Positions 15,958 through 24,844 of a DNA stretch of 64,000 nucleotides are shown here, one piece after another. Every line of letters begins with the position of its first letter. Position 1 is the stretch's first letter. The position numbers were made by a program, and so were the translations under genes. The notes below the pieces were generated by a model, which was given only the letters and a program-made list of their open reading frames with translations, was not told where the DNA came from and searched no databases. This stretch comes from Secundilactobacillus oryzae JCM 18671 (GTDB lineage Bacteria > Bacillota > Bacilli > Lactobacillales > Lactobacillaceae), in the NCBI RefSeq assembly GCF_000740055.1, contig NZ_BBJM01000004.1:1-64000 (forward strand), given 5' to 3'.

Positions 15958-17016
15958 ATGGATAAAACAGAAACATCAACATTAACAGCTCACAACGTGA
16001 TTATGAACGTGCTTAACGGGTTGAGCTTAGGAACAGTGGTGGCTTTGGTACCTGCTGCCATTTTGGGGAACTTGATGCTTGCGGTGAAGGGAATTTTCCC
16101 ATTTGCAGCAAATATCATTACGTTAACTAATTTGTCGATGGTCCTCCTGGCATCTGTGAGTGCCTTAGTGACCGCCTTACTTTTCAAAATGACACCGATT
16201 CAAAGTGCGAGTTTAGCGATTGTCGCCGAACTTGGAAGTGGTAACTGGCACTTGGTCAATGGTGCTTTCATGGTTAAAGGAACTGGGGATGTGGTGAATA
16301 TCATTTTGACCATGATTCTGGGTGTCGTGTTCCTCAAATTAGTGGGCAACAAGCTTAAGGCTTACAACGTTTTATTACTGCCAACCTTGATGATTTTGAT
16401 TGTTGGTGTGATTAGCATTTTGACGTTACCATACGTTAGTTCAATTACGACTGCACTCGGTGAACTCATTGCGATGGTCACGACCATGCAACCAATCCTG
16501 ATGGGTGTCGTGATGGCGATTATCTTTGCTGTATTAATCGTGACCCCAATCTCAGTTGTGGCGATTGCATTGACGATTTCACTTGGGGGTATTGCGGCTG
16601 GATCGGCTAACCTGGGAATCGTTGCTGGTAGTTTTGTCTTAGCCTTCATGGGCTACGGTGCGAACTCATTTGGCACGTCAATTACCCATTTCTTAGGGTC
16701 ACCCAAGATTCAAATGGCTAACATGTTGGCCAAACCCAAATTGTTCATTCCAGTTATCGTGAGCTCTGGCTTACTTGGTGGACTCGGAGCTGCACTCGGT
16801 GTAACGGGGACGCCAATGAGTGCCGGCTTCGGGTTCTCAGGACTCGTTGGACCACTTGCTGCTTACAACGGTGGGATGAACGGGACGATGGGAATCATCA
16901 CCATCGTGATCTTGTTCTTCGCACTGCCAATCGTACTAGGCTACCTAGCCCGTCTGAGCTTCGTAAAAAATGCCCACTTCATTGATGCGGCTGATTTACG
17001 GCTAGATTTCGAATAA
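15958..17016 (+). CDS. PfoR-like membrane protein (PTS EIIC-type)
   Basis: A 352-residue membrane protein with about nine hydrophobic segments and the Gly-rich blocks MGYGANSFGTSITHFLGSPKIQMANM and SAGFGFSGLVGPLAAYNGG, which are typical of the PTS_EIIC_2/PfoR family. The start ATG lies two bases after the hydroxyacid dehydrogenase, so it belongs to the same operon. It lacks phosphotransfer domains. In this context it may move an aromatic acid or amino acid rather than a sugar; this is inference. Confidence 0.75.
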   Translation: MDKTETSTLTAHNVIMNVLNGLSLGTVVALVPAAILGNLMLAVKGIFPFAANIITLTNLSMVLLASVSALVTALLFKMTPIQSASLAIVAELGSGNWHLVNGAFMVKGTGDVVNIILTMILGVVFLKLVGNKLKAYNVLLLPTLMILIVGVISILTLPYVSSITTALGELIAMVTTMQPILMGVVMAIIFAVLIVTPISVVAIALTISLGGIAAGSANLGIVAGSFVLAFMGYGANSFGTSITHFLGSPKIQMANMLAKPKLFIPVIVSSGLLGGLGAALGVTGTPMSAGFGFSGLVGPLAAYNGGMNGTMGIITIVILFFALPIVLGYLARLSFVKNAHFIDAADLRLDFE

Positions 17017-17020
17017 GCAA

Positions 17021-17078
17021 AAAATAATCCTCAACATCGCGGACCTAATTGGTCTACGGTGATGAGGATTTTCTTATT
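17021..17078. terminator. Bidirectional terminator between PfoR-like and usp genes
   Basis: AATCCTCA pairs with TGAGGATT, extended by ATC/GAT and GACC/GGTC, with A- and T-rich flanks; it separates two convergent genes. Confidence 0.8.
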
Positions 17079-17550
17079 TGCTCTTCTTTAAAAGATCGTT
17101 ATTCATATCGGTGCGGGCGACGACCACGTCCATTTTCGCGTTACGAACCACGAAAGCGGTGACGGAACCAGTGATGAAACGGTTAACGGCACGCATCCCG
17201 GTGGCTCCGATGACGATGAGGTCAATCGGATAATCCTCCGGAAAATCACGGGCAATCACTGACTTAGGATTACCAAAGCGAACGTGAATGTTCATTTTTT
17301 CGAAGCCATGGTTCTTTTTAATCTGATCCACAAGATCGTTTAGGTAGCCCTTGCTGTCATTGACTAAACTGTTAATCAAATTACCTTCAGTGACGTTGCC
17401 AAACGAACCGTACTGATTGACATCGACCACGCTTAGGAGTTCCAACGTGGCGTTATTACGTTTGGCGACCTCAACGGCTTTTCTGAGTGCTAACTCAGCC
17501 TGTTGAGAACCGTCTAGTGGCACCAAAATGTGCTCGTAGTTTTGTAACAT
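17074..17550 (-). CDS. Universal stress protein (UspA family)
   Basis: A 158-residue single-domain UspA protein. It starts with HILVPLDGSQQAELALRKAVE and has the ATP-binding pattern GATGMRAVNRFITGSVT near residues 115-131. Proteins of this group bind ATP and support stress survival; the exact role is unknown. It overlaps the terminator of the upstream operon and lies 19 bases after the PEBP gene on the same strand, so the two may form an operon. Confidence 0.88.
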   Translation of the reverse strand: MLQNYEHILVPLDGSQQAELALRKAVEVAKRNNATLELLSVVDVNQYGSFGNVTEGNLINSLVNDSKGYLNDLVDQIKKNHGFEKMNIHVRFGNPKSVIARDFPEDYPIDLIVIGATGMRAVNRFITGSVTAFVVRNAKMDVVVARTDMNNDLLKKSK

Positions 17551-17568
17551 AGCGAAATCTCTCCTTTA

Positions 17569-18078
17569 TTATGCCCGGCCGATAACGGTCTGTTCGGCTT
17601 GTGCCAAAACGTGTCCGTTCATCTTAGCCCATAACTCGTTTAACCAAAAGCCGTCTGACAAATCAAGTTTTTGATCAAGCGCGTATACCGTGACGAGGTA
17701 GTTGTGGTCCTTATCAGGAGGCATTGGTCCCGTGTAGTGTTGCGTGACTGCGGGGTCAGTCTCACCGACTAGGCCACCACCAGAAGAGTTGCGACCGAAC
17801 GTCATGCTGACGTCGCCACTGAGACTGGCGTTTTCAGGAATCTGGGTTAAATCACCAGGTAAGTTAGCGGCAACCCAGTGAATCCAGGTAAAGCCACCTA
17901 CAGGGATGGCGTCGTGATCAACCATGGTGACCGCAAAAGTTGCGGTACCAGCTGGCACGTCCTTCAGGTCAATGGGAAAAGAGGTGACGGGGCGACCGTT
18001 GTGCTGATTGGTGCCGGTCGCCTGTTTTGAGTATTTTGCAGGTAGAAAACCATTTTCGGTTGGGATACTGATTTGCAT
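17569..18078 (-). CDS. PEBP / YbhB-YbcL family protein
   Basis: A 169-residue cytosolic protein of the Raf-kinase-inhibitor-like (YbhB/YbcL) family. Ligand-pocket motifs are VTMVDHDAIP (the D-x-DAP class), GFTWIHWVAANLP and the block YTGPMPPDKDHNYLVTVYALD. A GAGGAG lies before the ATG at 18078. Bacterial members have no settled function. It probably shares a transcript with the universal stress gene that follows. Confidence 0.87.
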   Translation of the reverse strand: MQISIPTENGFLPAKYSKQATGTNQHNGRPVTSFPIDLKDVPAGTATFAVTMVDHDAIPVGGFTWIHWVAANLPGDLTQIPENASLSGDVSMTFGRNSSGGGLVGETDPAVTQHYTGPMPPDKDHNYLVTVYALDQKLDLSDGFWLNELWAKMNGHVLAQAEQTVIGRA

Positions 18079-18233
18079 GTTAACTCCTCCTGTTCACGAT
18101 TATAACTAGTTCCAGTATACCGCAAACCAATTTGTTGCGGCATAAATGAGTCTATACTCATAAAATTCACATTGATTTTTCATGTCACAAACGGGTATGC
18201 TAGTAAGCAATTAGTGAAAGGTAAGGTGACAAG

Positions 18234-19385
18234 ATGGACCAGCAAGAGAAAATTAATATCCTGCAGCGTATTGTTCAAATGGAGACCGTCAACGATCATG
18301 AAAGCTTTGTCGCTGATTATTTGGCCTCGCTATTCGAAACCTACCCCAATGCCAAAGTTGAGCGTGTCCGCTACCGTACGGGACGCGATAACCTAGTGGT
18401 GACGGTTGGGACTGGGCGACGACGAACGCTGGGGTTTGCTGGCCATATGGATGTCGTGGCGACCGGTGACCCCCAAAAATGGCAACACAAACCGTTCAGT
18501 GGCGACATCACACCTGACTTCAAGATGCATGGACGAGGCACTTCAGACATGAAAGCCGGCCTGGCTGCAATGGTGATTGCGGCATTAGAACTGCTAGATC
18601 AGGGTCAGCCCAAGGACGGTCAACTTAAATTGATTGCAACGATTGCGGAAGAAACGACGATGGTCGGCGCGGAAAAATTGACCGAAGCGGGTTATCTTGA
18701 TGATTTAGACGCATTGGTGATTTGTGAGGGGAGCGGGCTCAACGTTTCCTATACGCACAATGGCGATATTGACTACGAAGTAATTAGCTATGGCAAGGGT
18801 GCGCACTCGGCGGCGCCTCAACTGGGCATCAATGCCATTGAAAACTTAATGGTTTACTGGCAGACTGCCAAAGCAGAACTGGCCAAGTTTGATGAAACGG
18901 ATCCGGTATTAGGTCAATTGCTCCACAACGTGACCTTAATGAGTGGTGGCGAGCAAATCAACAGTATTCCGGCTGAAGCTAAGCTCTCTGGAAATATTCG
19001 GTTGATCCCACAAACGCCGGCACGATTGGTCCAAGACCGGCTAGAAGCACTAGTGGCCGAACTAAACACGCGACCAGGATTTGATTTGGAATTGAACTAT
19101 CTGTTAGTGGGGGATGCCTTACCGGGTGACCCTGATAACTCGTTTGTCCAACTTGTGAAACGTGAAACCGAAACGATTGTCGGTCATGACGTCGAATTAG
19201 CTGGTGATACGGGCACAACGGACGGCTCGAAGTTTGTTGCGGCTAAGGCTCAATTTCCGGTTGCCATCGTTGGTCCCGGGAGCGAAACGGCGCACCAAGT
19301 GGATGAGTATGTCGACTTAAATCAATATCTGCAAGCAATCGAACTGTATAAGCAACTGACACTGGAATTTCTATCGGGGGAATAA
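18234..19385 (+). CDS. M20-family metallopeptidase / deacylase (ArgE/DapE type)
   Basis: A 383-residue zinc hydrolase of the ArgE/DapE group. Metal ligands are seen in FAGHMDVVATGD, GTSDMKAG, IAEETTMVG (catalytic Glu and ligand Glu), ICEGSG and GSETAHQVDEY. The lid dimerisation domain lies around residues 180-290. It cleaves an N-acyl or peptide amide bond, perhaps N-succinyl-diaminopimelate or a dipeptide. A closely related gene follows after two bases, so this is a tandem duplication. Confidence 0.87.
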   Translation: MDQQEKINILQRIVQMETVNDHESFVADYLASLFETYPNAKVERVRYRTGRDNLVVTVGTGRRRTLGFAGHMDVVATGDPQKWQHKPFSGDITPDFKMHGRGTSDMKAGLAAMVIAALELLDQGQPKDGQLKLIATIAEETTMVGAEKLTEAGYLDDLDALVICEGSGLNVSYTHNGDIDYEVISYGKGAHSAAPQLGINAIENLMVYWQTAKAELAKFDETDPVLGQLLHNVTLMSGGEQINSIPAEAKLSGNIRLIPQTPARLVQDRLEALVAELNTRPGFDLELNYLLVGDALPGDPDNSFVQLVKRETETIVGHDVELAGDTGTTDGSKFVAAKAQFPVAIVGPGSETAHQVDEYVDLNQYLQAIELYKQLTLEFLSGE

Positions 19386-19387
19386 CG

Positions 19388-20533
19388 ATGACTGAACAAG
19401 AAAAAATCGAAATTTTGCAACATATCATTAAAATTAAATCGGTTAACGATAATGAAACTGAAGTCGCAGATTATATTGCTTCACTATTTGCACCGTATCC
19501 AAATGCCAAAGTGGAAAAGGTGAACTACGCACCTAACCGAGACAATCTGGTCGTCACCATTGGCCAGCCAGATCGCAAGCGCCTGGGCTTTTCCGGACAC
19601 ATGGACGTCGTGGATCCTGGTGACTTGAGCAAATGGACACACGAACCATTTGGCGCAGAGGTTGCGGACGGTAAGCTATTTGGTCGTGGTGCTTCTGACA
19701 TGAAAACGGGTCTGACGGCTCAAGTGATTGCGATGTTGGAATTTTTGGAATCCGGCACCGAGTTGCCTGGTGAAATTCGTTTGCTAGCAACGGTAGGCGA
19801 GGAAACTGGTGAGTATGGGGCAGCGACCTTGACTGATCAGGGTTATGCTGATAATTTGGCCGGGCTGGTCATTTCAGAACCAAGTGGCCTGAACGAAATT
19901 ACTTACACGGCGCGTGGCGTGATTGATTACAAAATTGAATCTGTTGGTAAAGCCTCTCACAGTGCCCGCCCCGAGTTCGGTATTAACGCCATCGACAACT
20001 TGTTGGTCTATTACAATGAGATTCAAAAGGTGATGGCGCCATTTGATAAGGTGAACCCAATTTTAGGTGGCGTCTTGCACAATGTCGATTTAATTAGTGG
20101 CGGTGAGCAAATTAACAGTATTCCCGCTAAAGCGTGGTTAATGGCTAATATGCGAACGATTCCGGAATACCCGAACCAAGTTTTTTATGATGCCATCGAA
20201 AAATTGGTGGATGAGCTCAACCAGCGTCCTGGCTTTGATTTGAAGGTTTCATACAGTTTCCCTGAGGAGGCTATCCCTGGTAAACCGGACACACCATTGG
20301 TAAAATTAGCACAGAAGGTCTCTAAGGAAGTCTTAGGCACGGCGGCTAAACCAGTTGGATCTGGTGGTGCTAACGATGGTGCAGAGTTCTTGCGTGCTAA
20401 GGGCGACTTTACCAGTATCGTTTATGGGCCAGGCTCAAACACATCACACATGCCTGACGAATATGTCGAACTGAGCGACTTTCTGAAGAGTATCGATTTA
20501 TATAAGCAGCTCGCGCTAGAGTTTTTGGCGTAA
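19388..20533 (+). CDS. M20-family metallopeptidase / deacylase, tandem paralog
   Basis: A 381-residue paralog of the preceding protein, similar over its whole length (EKIEILQHIIKIKSVNDNETEVADYIASLF against EKINILQRIVQMETVNDHESFVADYLASLF, shown in pieces). Metal motifs are FSGHMDVVDPGD, GASDMKTG, VGEETGEYG, SEPSG and SNTSHMPDEY. One or both may act as succinyl-diaminopimelate desuccinylase. Substitutions near the metal site (ATGD against DPGD; EGSG against EPSG) suggest that the two have different substrates. Confidence 0.87.
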   Translation: MTEQEKIEILQHIIKIKSVNDNETEVADYIASLFAPYPNAKVEKVNYAPNRDNLVVTIGQPDRKRLGFSGHMDVVDPGDLSKWTHEPFGAEVADGKLFGRGASDMKTGLTAQVIAMLEFLESGTELPGEIRLLATVGEETGEYGAATLTDQGYADNLAGLVISEPSGLNEITYTARGVIDYKIESVGKASHSARPEFGINAIDNLLVYYNEIQKVMAPFDKVNPILGGVLHNVDLISGGEQINSIPAKAWLMANMRTIPEYPNQVFYDAIEKLVDELNQRPGFDLKVSYSFPEEAIPGKPDTPLVKLAQKVSKEVLGTAAKPVGSGGANDGAEFLRAKGDFTSIVYGPGSNTSHMPDEYVELSDFLKSIDLYKQLALEFLA

Positions 20534-20561
20534 TACGGATAGCAATGAAGGGATGATTTGC

Positions 20562-22049
20562 ATGAAACGCTGGTGCTATGTGATTGGTGGCTTAATTGGT
20601 GTTGGAGTCGCTGCGGCGCTAATTAAGCGACGCGTACAGATTGATTCGGCTGGAAATTACACGCTGGTTTTTGATGATTTTGGCATGACGAGTTTGGAGG
20701 ATGCAACCAACATCGCACACGATGACCGGGTACTGGTTTTGGCTGAGTCAAGTCAACAGGCAACTGGTCAGTTTGTGATGCCACAACTTAAGCTTCCCGC
20801 ATTTAAAAAACTAGTGGCTTCGTGGAACGCCTATACACCTGGTGACTCCAGCGTTGAAGTTGAAGTGCGTGTTTTGGTGAATAAAAAATGGTCACTTTGG
20901 CACACGTTTGGTCGCTGGGGACTCAACATTATGAAGAGTAGTACCAAAGCGGATATTGCTGATTCGTTGGCAGGCTTAGATACGGATACCCTTTTTGTCC
21001 GGGGGCAGCGCTATGCAACGGCGGTTCAGGCTCGAGTGCGCCTAAATGCCAGTTGTAACGGTGAAACCCCGACGTTGAAGTTACTTGCGGTTAGCACGAC
21101 ACCAAAAGACGGCGCGTTCACTCGCGCAATCGAAGAGGACACCACGCCTAAGGTCATTGATGCACCGGCTTACTCTCAAGAAATTCGAGATGGCAAAATG
21201 GCACCAGTTATTTGCAGTCCAACCACGTTAGCCTCAGCAATGAATCTTCAGGGGAAAGATGTCTTACCCGAAGAGGTGGCCTATCGGAATTATGACTTGG
21301 CCTACCAAGGCTTTGGTAATTGGTCGTTTAGCACCGCGACAGCAGGTGCGTACGGCTTCAAATCCTATGCGATTTTTACCGATATTAACAAATTGAAAAA
21401 TGAAGTGGATCGCGGGTATCCGGTTGGCGTTAGCGTGCAATATACCAATAATCCGCAGAATCATAAGCTACCTTATTTGGAAAATGCCCCCGGCGAAACC
21501 TATGGGCACTTACTGTTGGTGACCGGGTTCATCACGGAAGAAGACGAAACCTTTGTGGTGACGAATGATTCGTATGCGCCAACCAACGAATCTGCTAATC
21601 GCGTTTACAAGCTTGACCAATTTAAACGGGCTTGGCATTCCAACCTGGCCTACATCATTGGACCAGCCTACGATGATCAACCCGTTCAAAATCCAGCAAC
21701 TCGTAAGTTAGCTAAGCTGCAAAAAGTTGATGGTACACGTCATAGCTACGAACTGCTGGTTGGCCAAAAGTTGATTCCGTTACCCGTTTTAATGACGGCT
21801 AAGACGGATCCATTGACCATGCGGACGGGAACCGTTGCTTATACCCTTAACGATGAGGGCAGCGAAGCGAAAACGCTGGCTGAGCGCAAGTTCTACTATG
21901 CAGAGGTTGATGATCAGGGGCATATTCAACTTGATTGGAATCAGATACAGCAAGCCAATGATGACGCCACTGGCATTACGGTTTACGTTATGCAGATGGC
22001 GCAACCGACGTACGTGGCTAATCTGGCGATTGAAAGAGAAACTGAATAA
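20562..22049 (+). CDS. C39-like cysteine peptidase, membrane-anchored
   Basis: A 495-residue protein with an N-terminal hydrophobic segment (YVIGGLIGVGVAAALI). An N-terminal beta-rich domain covers residues about 25-200; the C39-type peptidase_C39_2 domain follows, with catalytic candidates Cys in APVICSPTTLAS, His in YGHLLLVTGF and Asp/Asn in VVTNDSYAP. A further C-terminal beta domain spans the last 130 residues. It probably acts outside the membrane on peptides or wall-linked substrates. ATG at 20562 is preferred since AAGGG lies nine bases upstream. Confidence 0.75.
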   Translation: MKRWCYVIGGLIGVGVAAALIKRRVQIDSAGNYTLVFDDFGMTSLEDATNIAHDDRVLVLAESSQQATGQFVMPQLKLPAFKKLVASWNAYTPGDSSVEVEVRVLVNKKWSLWHTFGRWGLNIMKSSTKADIADSLAGLDTDTLFVRGQRYATAVQARVRLNASCNGETPTLKLLAVSTTPKDGAFTRAIEEDTTPKVIDAPAYSQEIRDGKMAPVICSPTTLASAMNLQGKDVLPEEVAYRNYDLAYQGFGNWSFSTATAGAYGFKSYAIFTDINKLKNEVDRGYPVGVSVQYTNNPQNHKLPYLENAPGETYGHLLLVTGFITEEDETFVVTNDSYAPTNESANRVYKLDQFKRAWHSNLAYIIGPAYDDQPVQNPATRKLAKLQKVDGTRHSYELLVGQKLIPLPVLMTAKTDPLTMRTGTVAYTLNDEGSEAKTLAERKFYYAEVDDQGHIQLDWNQIQQANDDATGITVYVMQMAQPTYVANLAIERETE

Positions 22050-22057
22050 AACTCATG

Positions 22058-22087
22058 ACGATGGCTTTTACAGCCATCGTTTTTTTG
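22058..22087 (+). terminator. Terminator after C39-like gene
   Basis: ACGATGGC and GCCATCGT enclose a seven-base loop, followed by seven T. Confidence 0.9.
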
Positions 22088-22123
22088 TCAGAGTTAAAAC
22101 TGTCATTTCGGAAACGCTTACTT

Positions 22124-22129
22124 TATAAT
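22124..22129 (+). promoter_or_regulatory. Probable -10 element of ohr
   Basis: A perfect TATAAT 37 bases before the ohr start. A possible -35, CTGTCA, lies 18 bases upstream. Confidence 0.55.
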
Positions 22130-22165
22130 GAATGTGTACTACGATTTGAAAGGTGGAAAACGAAC

Positions 22166-22570
22166 ATGGCAAAATTATACTCAACAACCATGATTAACGT
22201 TGGTGGACGTGAAGGTCACGTAGAGGCACCAGATGGCTCGATGGCAATGACGATTACAGCACCCAAGCCCGGTAAAAAAGAAGGAACCAATCCTGAACAA
22301 CTCTTTGCAGCCGGCTATTCATCCTGTTTTAACAGCGCCTTAGAACTCGTCAAAAACGAAGCAAAAATTTCAAACGAAAGTACGGTTAAGGCCAAGGTTT
22401 CACTTTATAACGAAGGACCCGCCGACTTCCATATCGATGTGGAATTAAGTGTCCATATCGACGGTTTAGCCGATGAGGAAACGGCAAAATTGGCTGAAAA
22501 AGCCCACCAAGTTTGCCCATACTCGAAAGCAACGCGTGGCAATATTGATGTGAAGTTGATGACTTTCTAG
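22166..22570 (+). CDS. ohr: Organic hydroperoxide resistance protein (Ohr)
   Basis: A 134-residue OsmC/Ohr-fold peroxidase. The two redox cysteines are visible in the canonical positions, FAAGYSSCFNSAL and VCPYSKATRGNIDV. It reduces organic peroxides to alcohols, using dihydrolipoyl-type partners in this family. The ATG at 22166 follows GAAAGGTGG; a longer upstream frame begins inside the preceding terminator. No OhrR-type regulator gene lies nearby. Confidence 0.92.
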   Translation: MAKLYSTTMINVGGREGHVEAPDGSMAMTITAPKPGKKEGTNPEQLFAAGYSSCFNSALELVKNEAKISNESTVKAKVSLYNEGPADFHIDVELSVHIDGLADEETAKLAEKAHQVCPYSKATRGNIDVKLMTF

Positions 22571-22580
22571 TTCTAAATAA

Positions 22581-22618
22581 GTGAGGCTGCGCCAGTATTA
22601 ATCGGCGTAGCCTCATTC
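22581..22618 (+). terminator. Terminator after ohr
   Basis: GTGAGGCTGCGCC pairs with GGCGTAGCCTCAT (one GU) and is followed by TT. Confidence 0.75.
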
Positions 22619-22642
22619 TACTTAATAAAATCGTGTTCCATC

Positions 22643-22673
22643 AAAAAAGAACGCCACTTCAGCGATGGCGTTC
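22643..22673 (-). terminator. Terminator of the Ser-rich membrane protein gene
   Basis: On the minus strand GAACGCCA pairs with TGGCGTTC and six T follow. Confidence 0.85.
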
Positions 22674-22690
22674 CTGGTTAATCTGCGGAT

Positions 22691-23314
22691 TTACTTAGTA
22701 AACTTTAAAATATAGTTGCCTTGTCCATCTGTCGTAATCGTATAGGTTTGGTAGCCTTCCTTAAGCCATTGTTGCTTTGAGGCGGCTGCCCAATTCTGTG
22801 CGCTGCTGACGGACGAGAACGTGCGCGATGATGAAAAGTCGACGTCAGTTCCAGTATCACTGGAAGAACTGCTGTCGGTATGCGATGTGTTGCCGGATTG
22901 GGTCGTTTTGTCTGCGCCATCCTTTGCGGGGGTGGCGTCTAGGCGGGATTGTGCTGTGCTACGTTTGGATGCGTTGCTTTCCTTATCAATCGAACTTTGG
23001 ATCGACTGGCGATCCGCGTTGCTGATGACGGTGTCGTCGTCTGAGCTAGCAGATTCGGAAACGCTGCTACTAGAGCGTTGTCGTTTAGACACACTAGAGG
23101 ACGTCTCGCTAGCTGATTGCTCGGTTTGTGACTCGGAAACCTTACTTCCGCGACTGAGTGTCCAAATGGCCAACCCAGCAACGATTAGAATGAGAATCAT
23201 AATCAAAGTAAAAAACGGACCGCGCTTCTTCCGTTTTGGCTTTGGACGTTTCTGATTGGAATCGGTATTAAAGTTATAGCGTTGCATCCGCGATTTAGGT
23301 TCCTGACTACTCAA
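22691..23314 (-). CDS. Single-pass membrane protein with Ser-rich extracellular linker
   Basis: A 207-residue protein of unknown function. A basic cytoplasmic segment (KRPKPKRKKRG) precedes one membrane helix (residues about 34-52). A low-complexity Ser/Thr/Asp-rich stretch follows to about residue 165, then a small compact C-terminal domain of 40 residues (SAQNWAAASKQQWLKEGYQTYTI... ending YILKFTK). The layout suggests a type II membrane protein whose small domain is held away from the membrane. I do not recognise the C-terminal domain. It is encoded alone between two terminators or promoters. Confidence 0.7.
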   Translation of the reverse strand: MSSQEPKSRMQRYNFNTDSNQKRPKPKRKKRGPFFTLIMILILIVAGLAIWTLSRGSKVSESQTEQSASETSSSVSKRQRSSSSVSESASSDDDTVISNADRQSIQSSIDKESNASKRSTAQSRLDATPAKDGADKTTQSGNTSHTDSSSSSDTGTDVDFSSSRTFSSVSSAQNWAAASKQQWLKEGYQTYTITTDGQGNYILKFTK

Positions 23315-23545
23315 ATAAAAACCTCCATGTCATGAGAACACTACGAACCGGTAAGCCAAAATTGTGTTCAACACGCTTACCTAACCACAAGAATACATCA
23401 ATTTTCAAATAAGGTTAAGTTTTTTGGACAGTCGTTAAAAAAATAGATGCGTCAATCGCAAGTCCCATAAGGGATTATTCGATTTATTAAATTTAGATAA
23501 GAGTGCTATAATTGGGGCATTGAAACTAGAAAGGATGAACAAAAA

Positions 23546-24412
23546 ATGCAAAATGAAATTCCCCAAGTGCCACTTTTAAACGGAACATCGATTCCTCAAC
23601 TCGGGTTGGGTGTTTTCCAAGTGACGGATCCTAAAGAAGTAAAGAATGCCGTCAAATGGGCGTTGGCAGCTGGTTATCGTCACATCGATACTGCTGCTTA
23701 CTACCAAAATGAGGAATTCGTTGGCGAGGCTATCAAGGAAAGCGGCATCGCTCGCGAAGACTTGTTTGTGACCTCAAAGCTCTGGAACAACGTCCGCGGC
23801 TATGACGAAACTAAAGCTGCGTTCCAAACTAGTTTGGATAAATTGGGCTTGGATTACCTTGATTTGTACTTGATTCACTGGCCAGCACCTGGTTACGTTG
23901 AAAATTGGAAAGCATTAGAAGACTTGTACAAAGCTGGCAAGATTAAGGCAATCGGCGTATCTAACTTTGAACAAAATCACCTCGAAGATCTGATGAGTAA
24001 GACCGAGGTCAAACCGGTCATCGATCAAATCGAAACTCATCCATATTTCCAACAAACTGAATTGCACGCCTTTCTCGAGAAGAATGGGATTGTCCACGAA
24101 TCATGGAGCCCACTCGGTGGCGGACGCAATAATGCCATCGAAGACCCAGCCATCAAGAAGTTGGCTGAAGCGCATGGTGTGACACCCGCTCAAATTATTT
24201 TACGTTGGCACATTCAGCGTGAAGAAGTTGTGATTCCAAAGTCCATTCATGAAGAACGAATTCAGCAAAATCGTGATGTCTTTGATTTTGGATTAGACGA
24301 AGATGAGATGCAATTAATGGCTAGTTTGGACAAGAATGCCAGAGTGGGTGCTGATCCACAAGATGCCGAATGGCTTGCTAAATCACAAACTTACGCTGGC
24401 CCCAGTAAATAA
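23546..24412 (+). CDS. Aldo/keto reductase
   Basis: A 288-residue AKR-fold oxidoreductase, similar to YvgN-type enzymes. The catalytic tetrad is visible: Asp and Tyr in HIDTAAYYQNE, Lys in VTSKLWN and His in YLIHWPAPG. The NADPH-binding IPKSIHEERIQQN lies near residue 230. It reduces aldehydes or ketones with NADPH. GAAAGGATG precedes the ATG and a TATAAT is present about 40 bases upstream. A second AKR lies at 52259. Confidence 0.92.
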   Translation: MQNEIPQVPLLNGTSIPQLGLGVFQVTDPKEVKNAVKWALAAGYRHIDTAAYYQNEEFVGEAIKESGIAREDLFVTSKLWNNVRGYDETKAAFQTSLDKLGLDYLDLYLIHWPAPGYVENWKALEDLYKAGKIKAIGVSNFEQNHLEDLMSKTEVKPVIDQIETHPYFQQTELHAFLEKNGIVHESWSPLGGGRNNAIEDPAIKKLAEAHGVTPAQIILRWHIQREEVVIPKSIHEERIQQNRDVFDFGLDEDEMQLMASLDKNARVGADPQDAEWLAKSQTYAGPSK

Positions 24413-24475
24413 ATTTAAAAAAGGGCTTGATTTAATTTTTAGGCTGATTTATAGTATTCGTAACAGAAAATGAGA

Positions 24476-24736
24476 AATGCATTAACGAAGAAGAGTAGTT
24501 TACTCATTAAACTTTTAAGAGAAGCCGGCTGGTGAGAAAGGCTAAGTTGAACCGTTTACGAAGATGAGCTTCGAGCATTAACAACAGTGCAAGCTGTTAT
24601 TACGGTAGGACCCGATAACGTCCGGCTTATATTTGTAAGCGACAGAGACTGATGCCTGTGAAGGATCAGTGAACTAAGGTGGTAACGCGGAGAAATCTTC
24701 GTCCTTTATTTAAGAATAAGGGGCGGAGATTTTTTT
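24476..24736 (+). promoter_or_regulatory. T-box leader, probable Met specifier
   Basis: A tRNA-sensing T-box riboswitch. The stem I 5' side carries AGTA after CGAAGAAG; the 3' side reads ACGAAGATGAGC, in which the base after GAA and the next triplet give ATG (Met) as specifier; reading one base earlier would give GAT (Asp). The T-box AAGGTGGTAACGCGG is at 24676-24690. The terminator is AAATCT...CCTTTATT/AATAAGG...AGATTT plus T-run, ending at 24736. It controls the peptide-binding lipoprotein downstream. The Met-rich tiny ORF that follows supports Met. Confidence 0.88.
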
Positions 24737-24771
24737 GTTGCTTCGCTAACGCATTAAAGGGGGTGATTGCG

Positions 24772-24822
24772 ATGTCGATTCGCAGTCAGATGGTCGAACT
24801 AAAGAAGATGATGATGAACTAA
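24772..24822 (+). CDS. Met-rich leader peptide between T-box and oppA-like gene
   Basis: A 16-codon ORF, MSIRSQMVELKKMMMN, with AAAGGGGG eight bases before its ATG. Three consecutive ATG codons come just before the last residue. It starts 36 bases after the T-box terminator and its stop lies 10 bases before the ribosome binding site (GGGGG, 24833-24837) of the lipoprotein gene. A ribosome at the stop codon would cover that site; one stalled on the Met codons would not. The arrangement parallels the rtpLP leader peptide of Bacillus subtilis. Confidence 0.65.
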   Translation: MSIRSQMVELKKMMMN

Positions 24823-24844
24823 AAATTTGAACGGGGGAAACATT

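Noticed and set aside
23351-23380. Inverted repeat GGTAAGC/GCTTACC
   Set aside because: The stem is short, the loop long, and no T-run follows; chance is likely.
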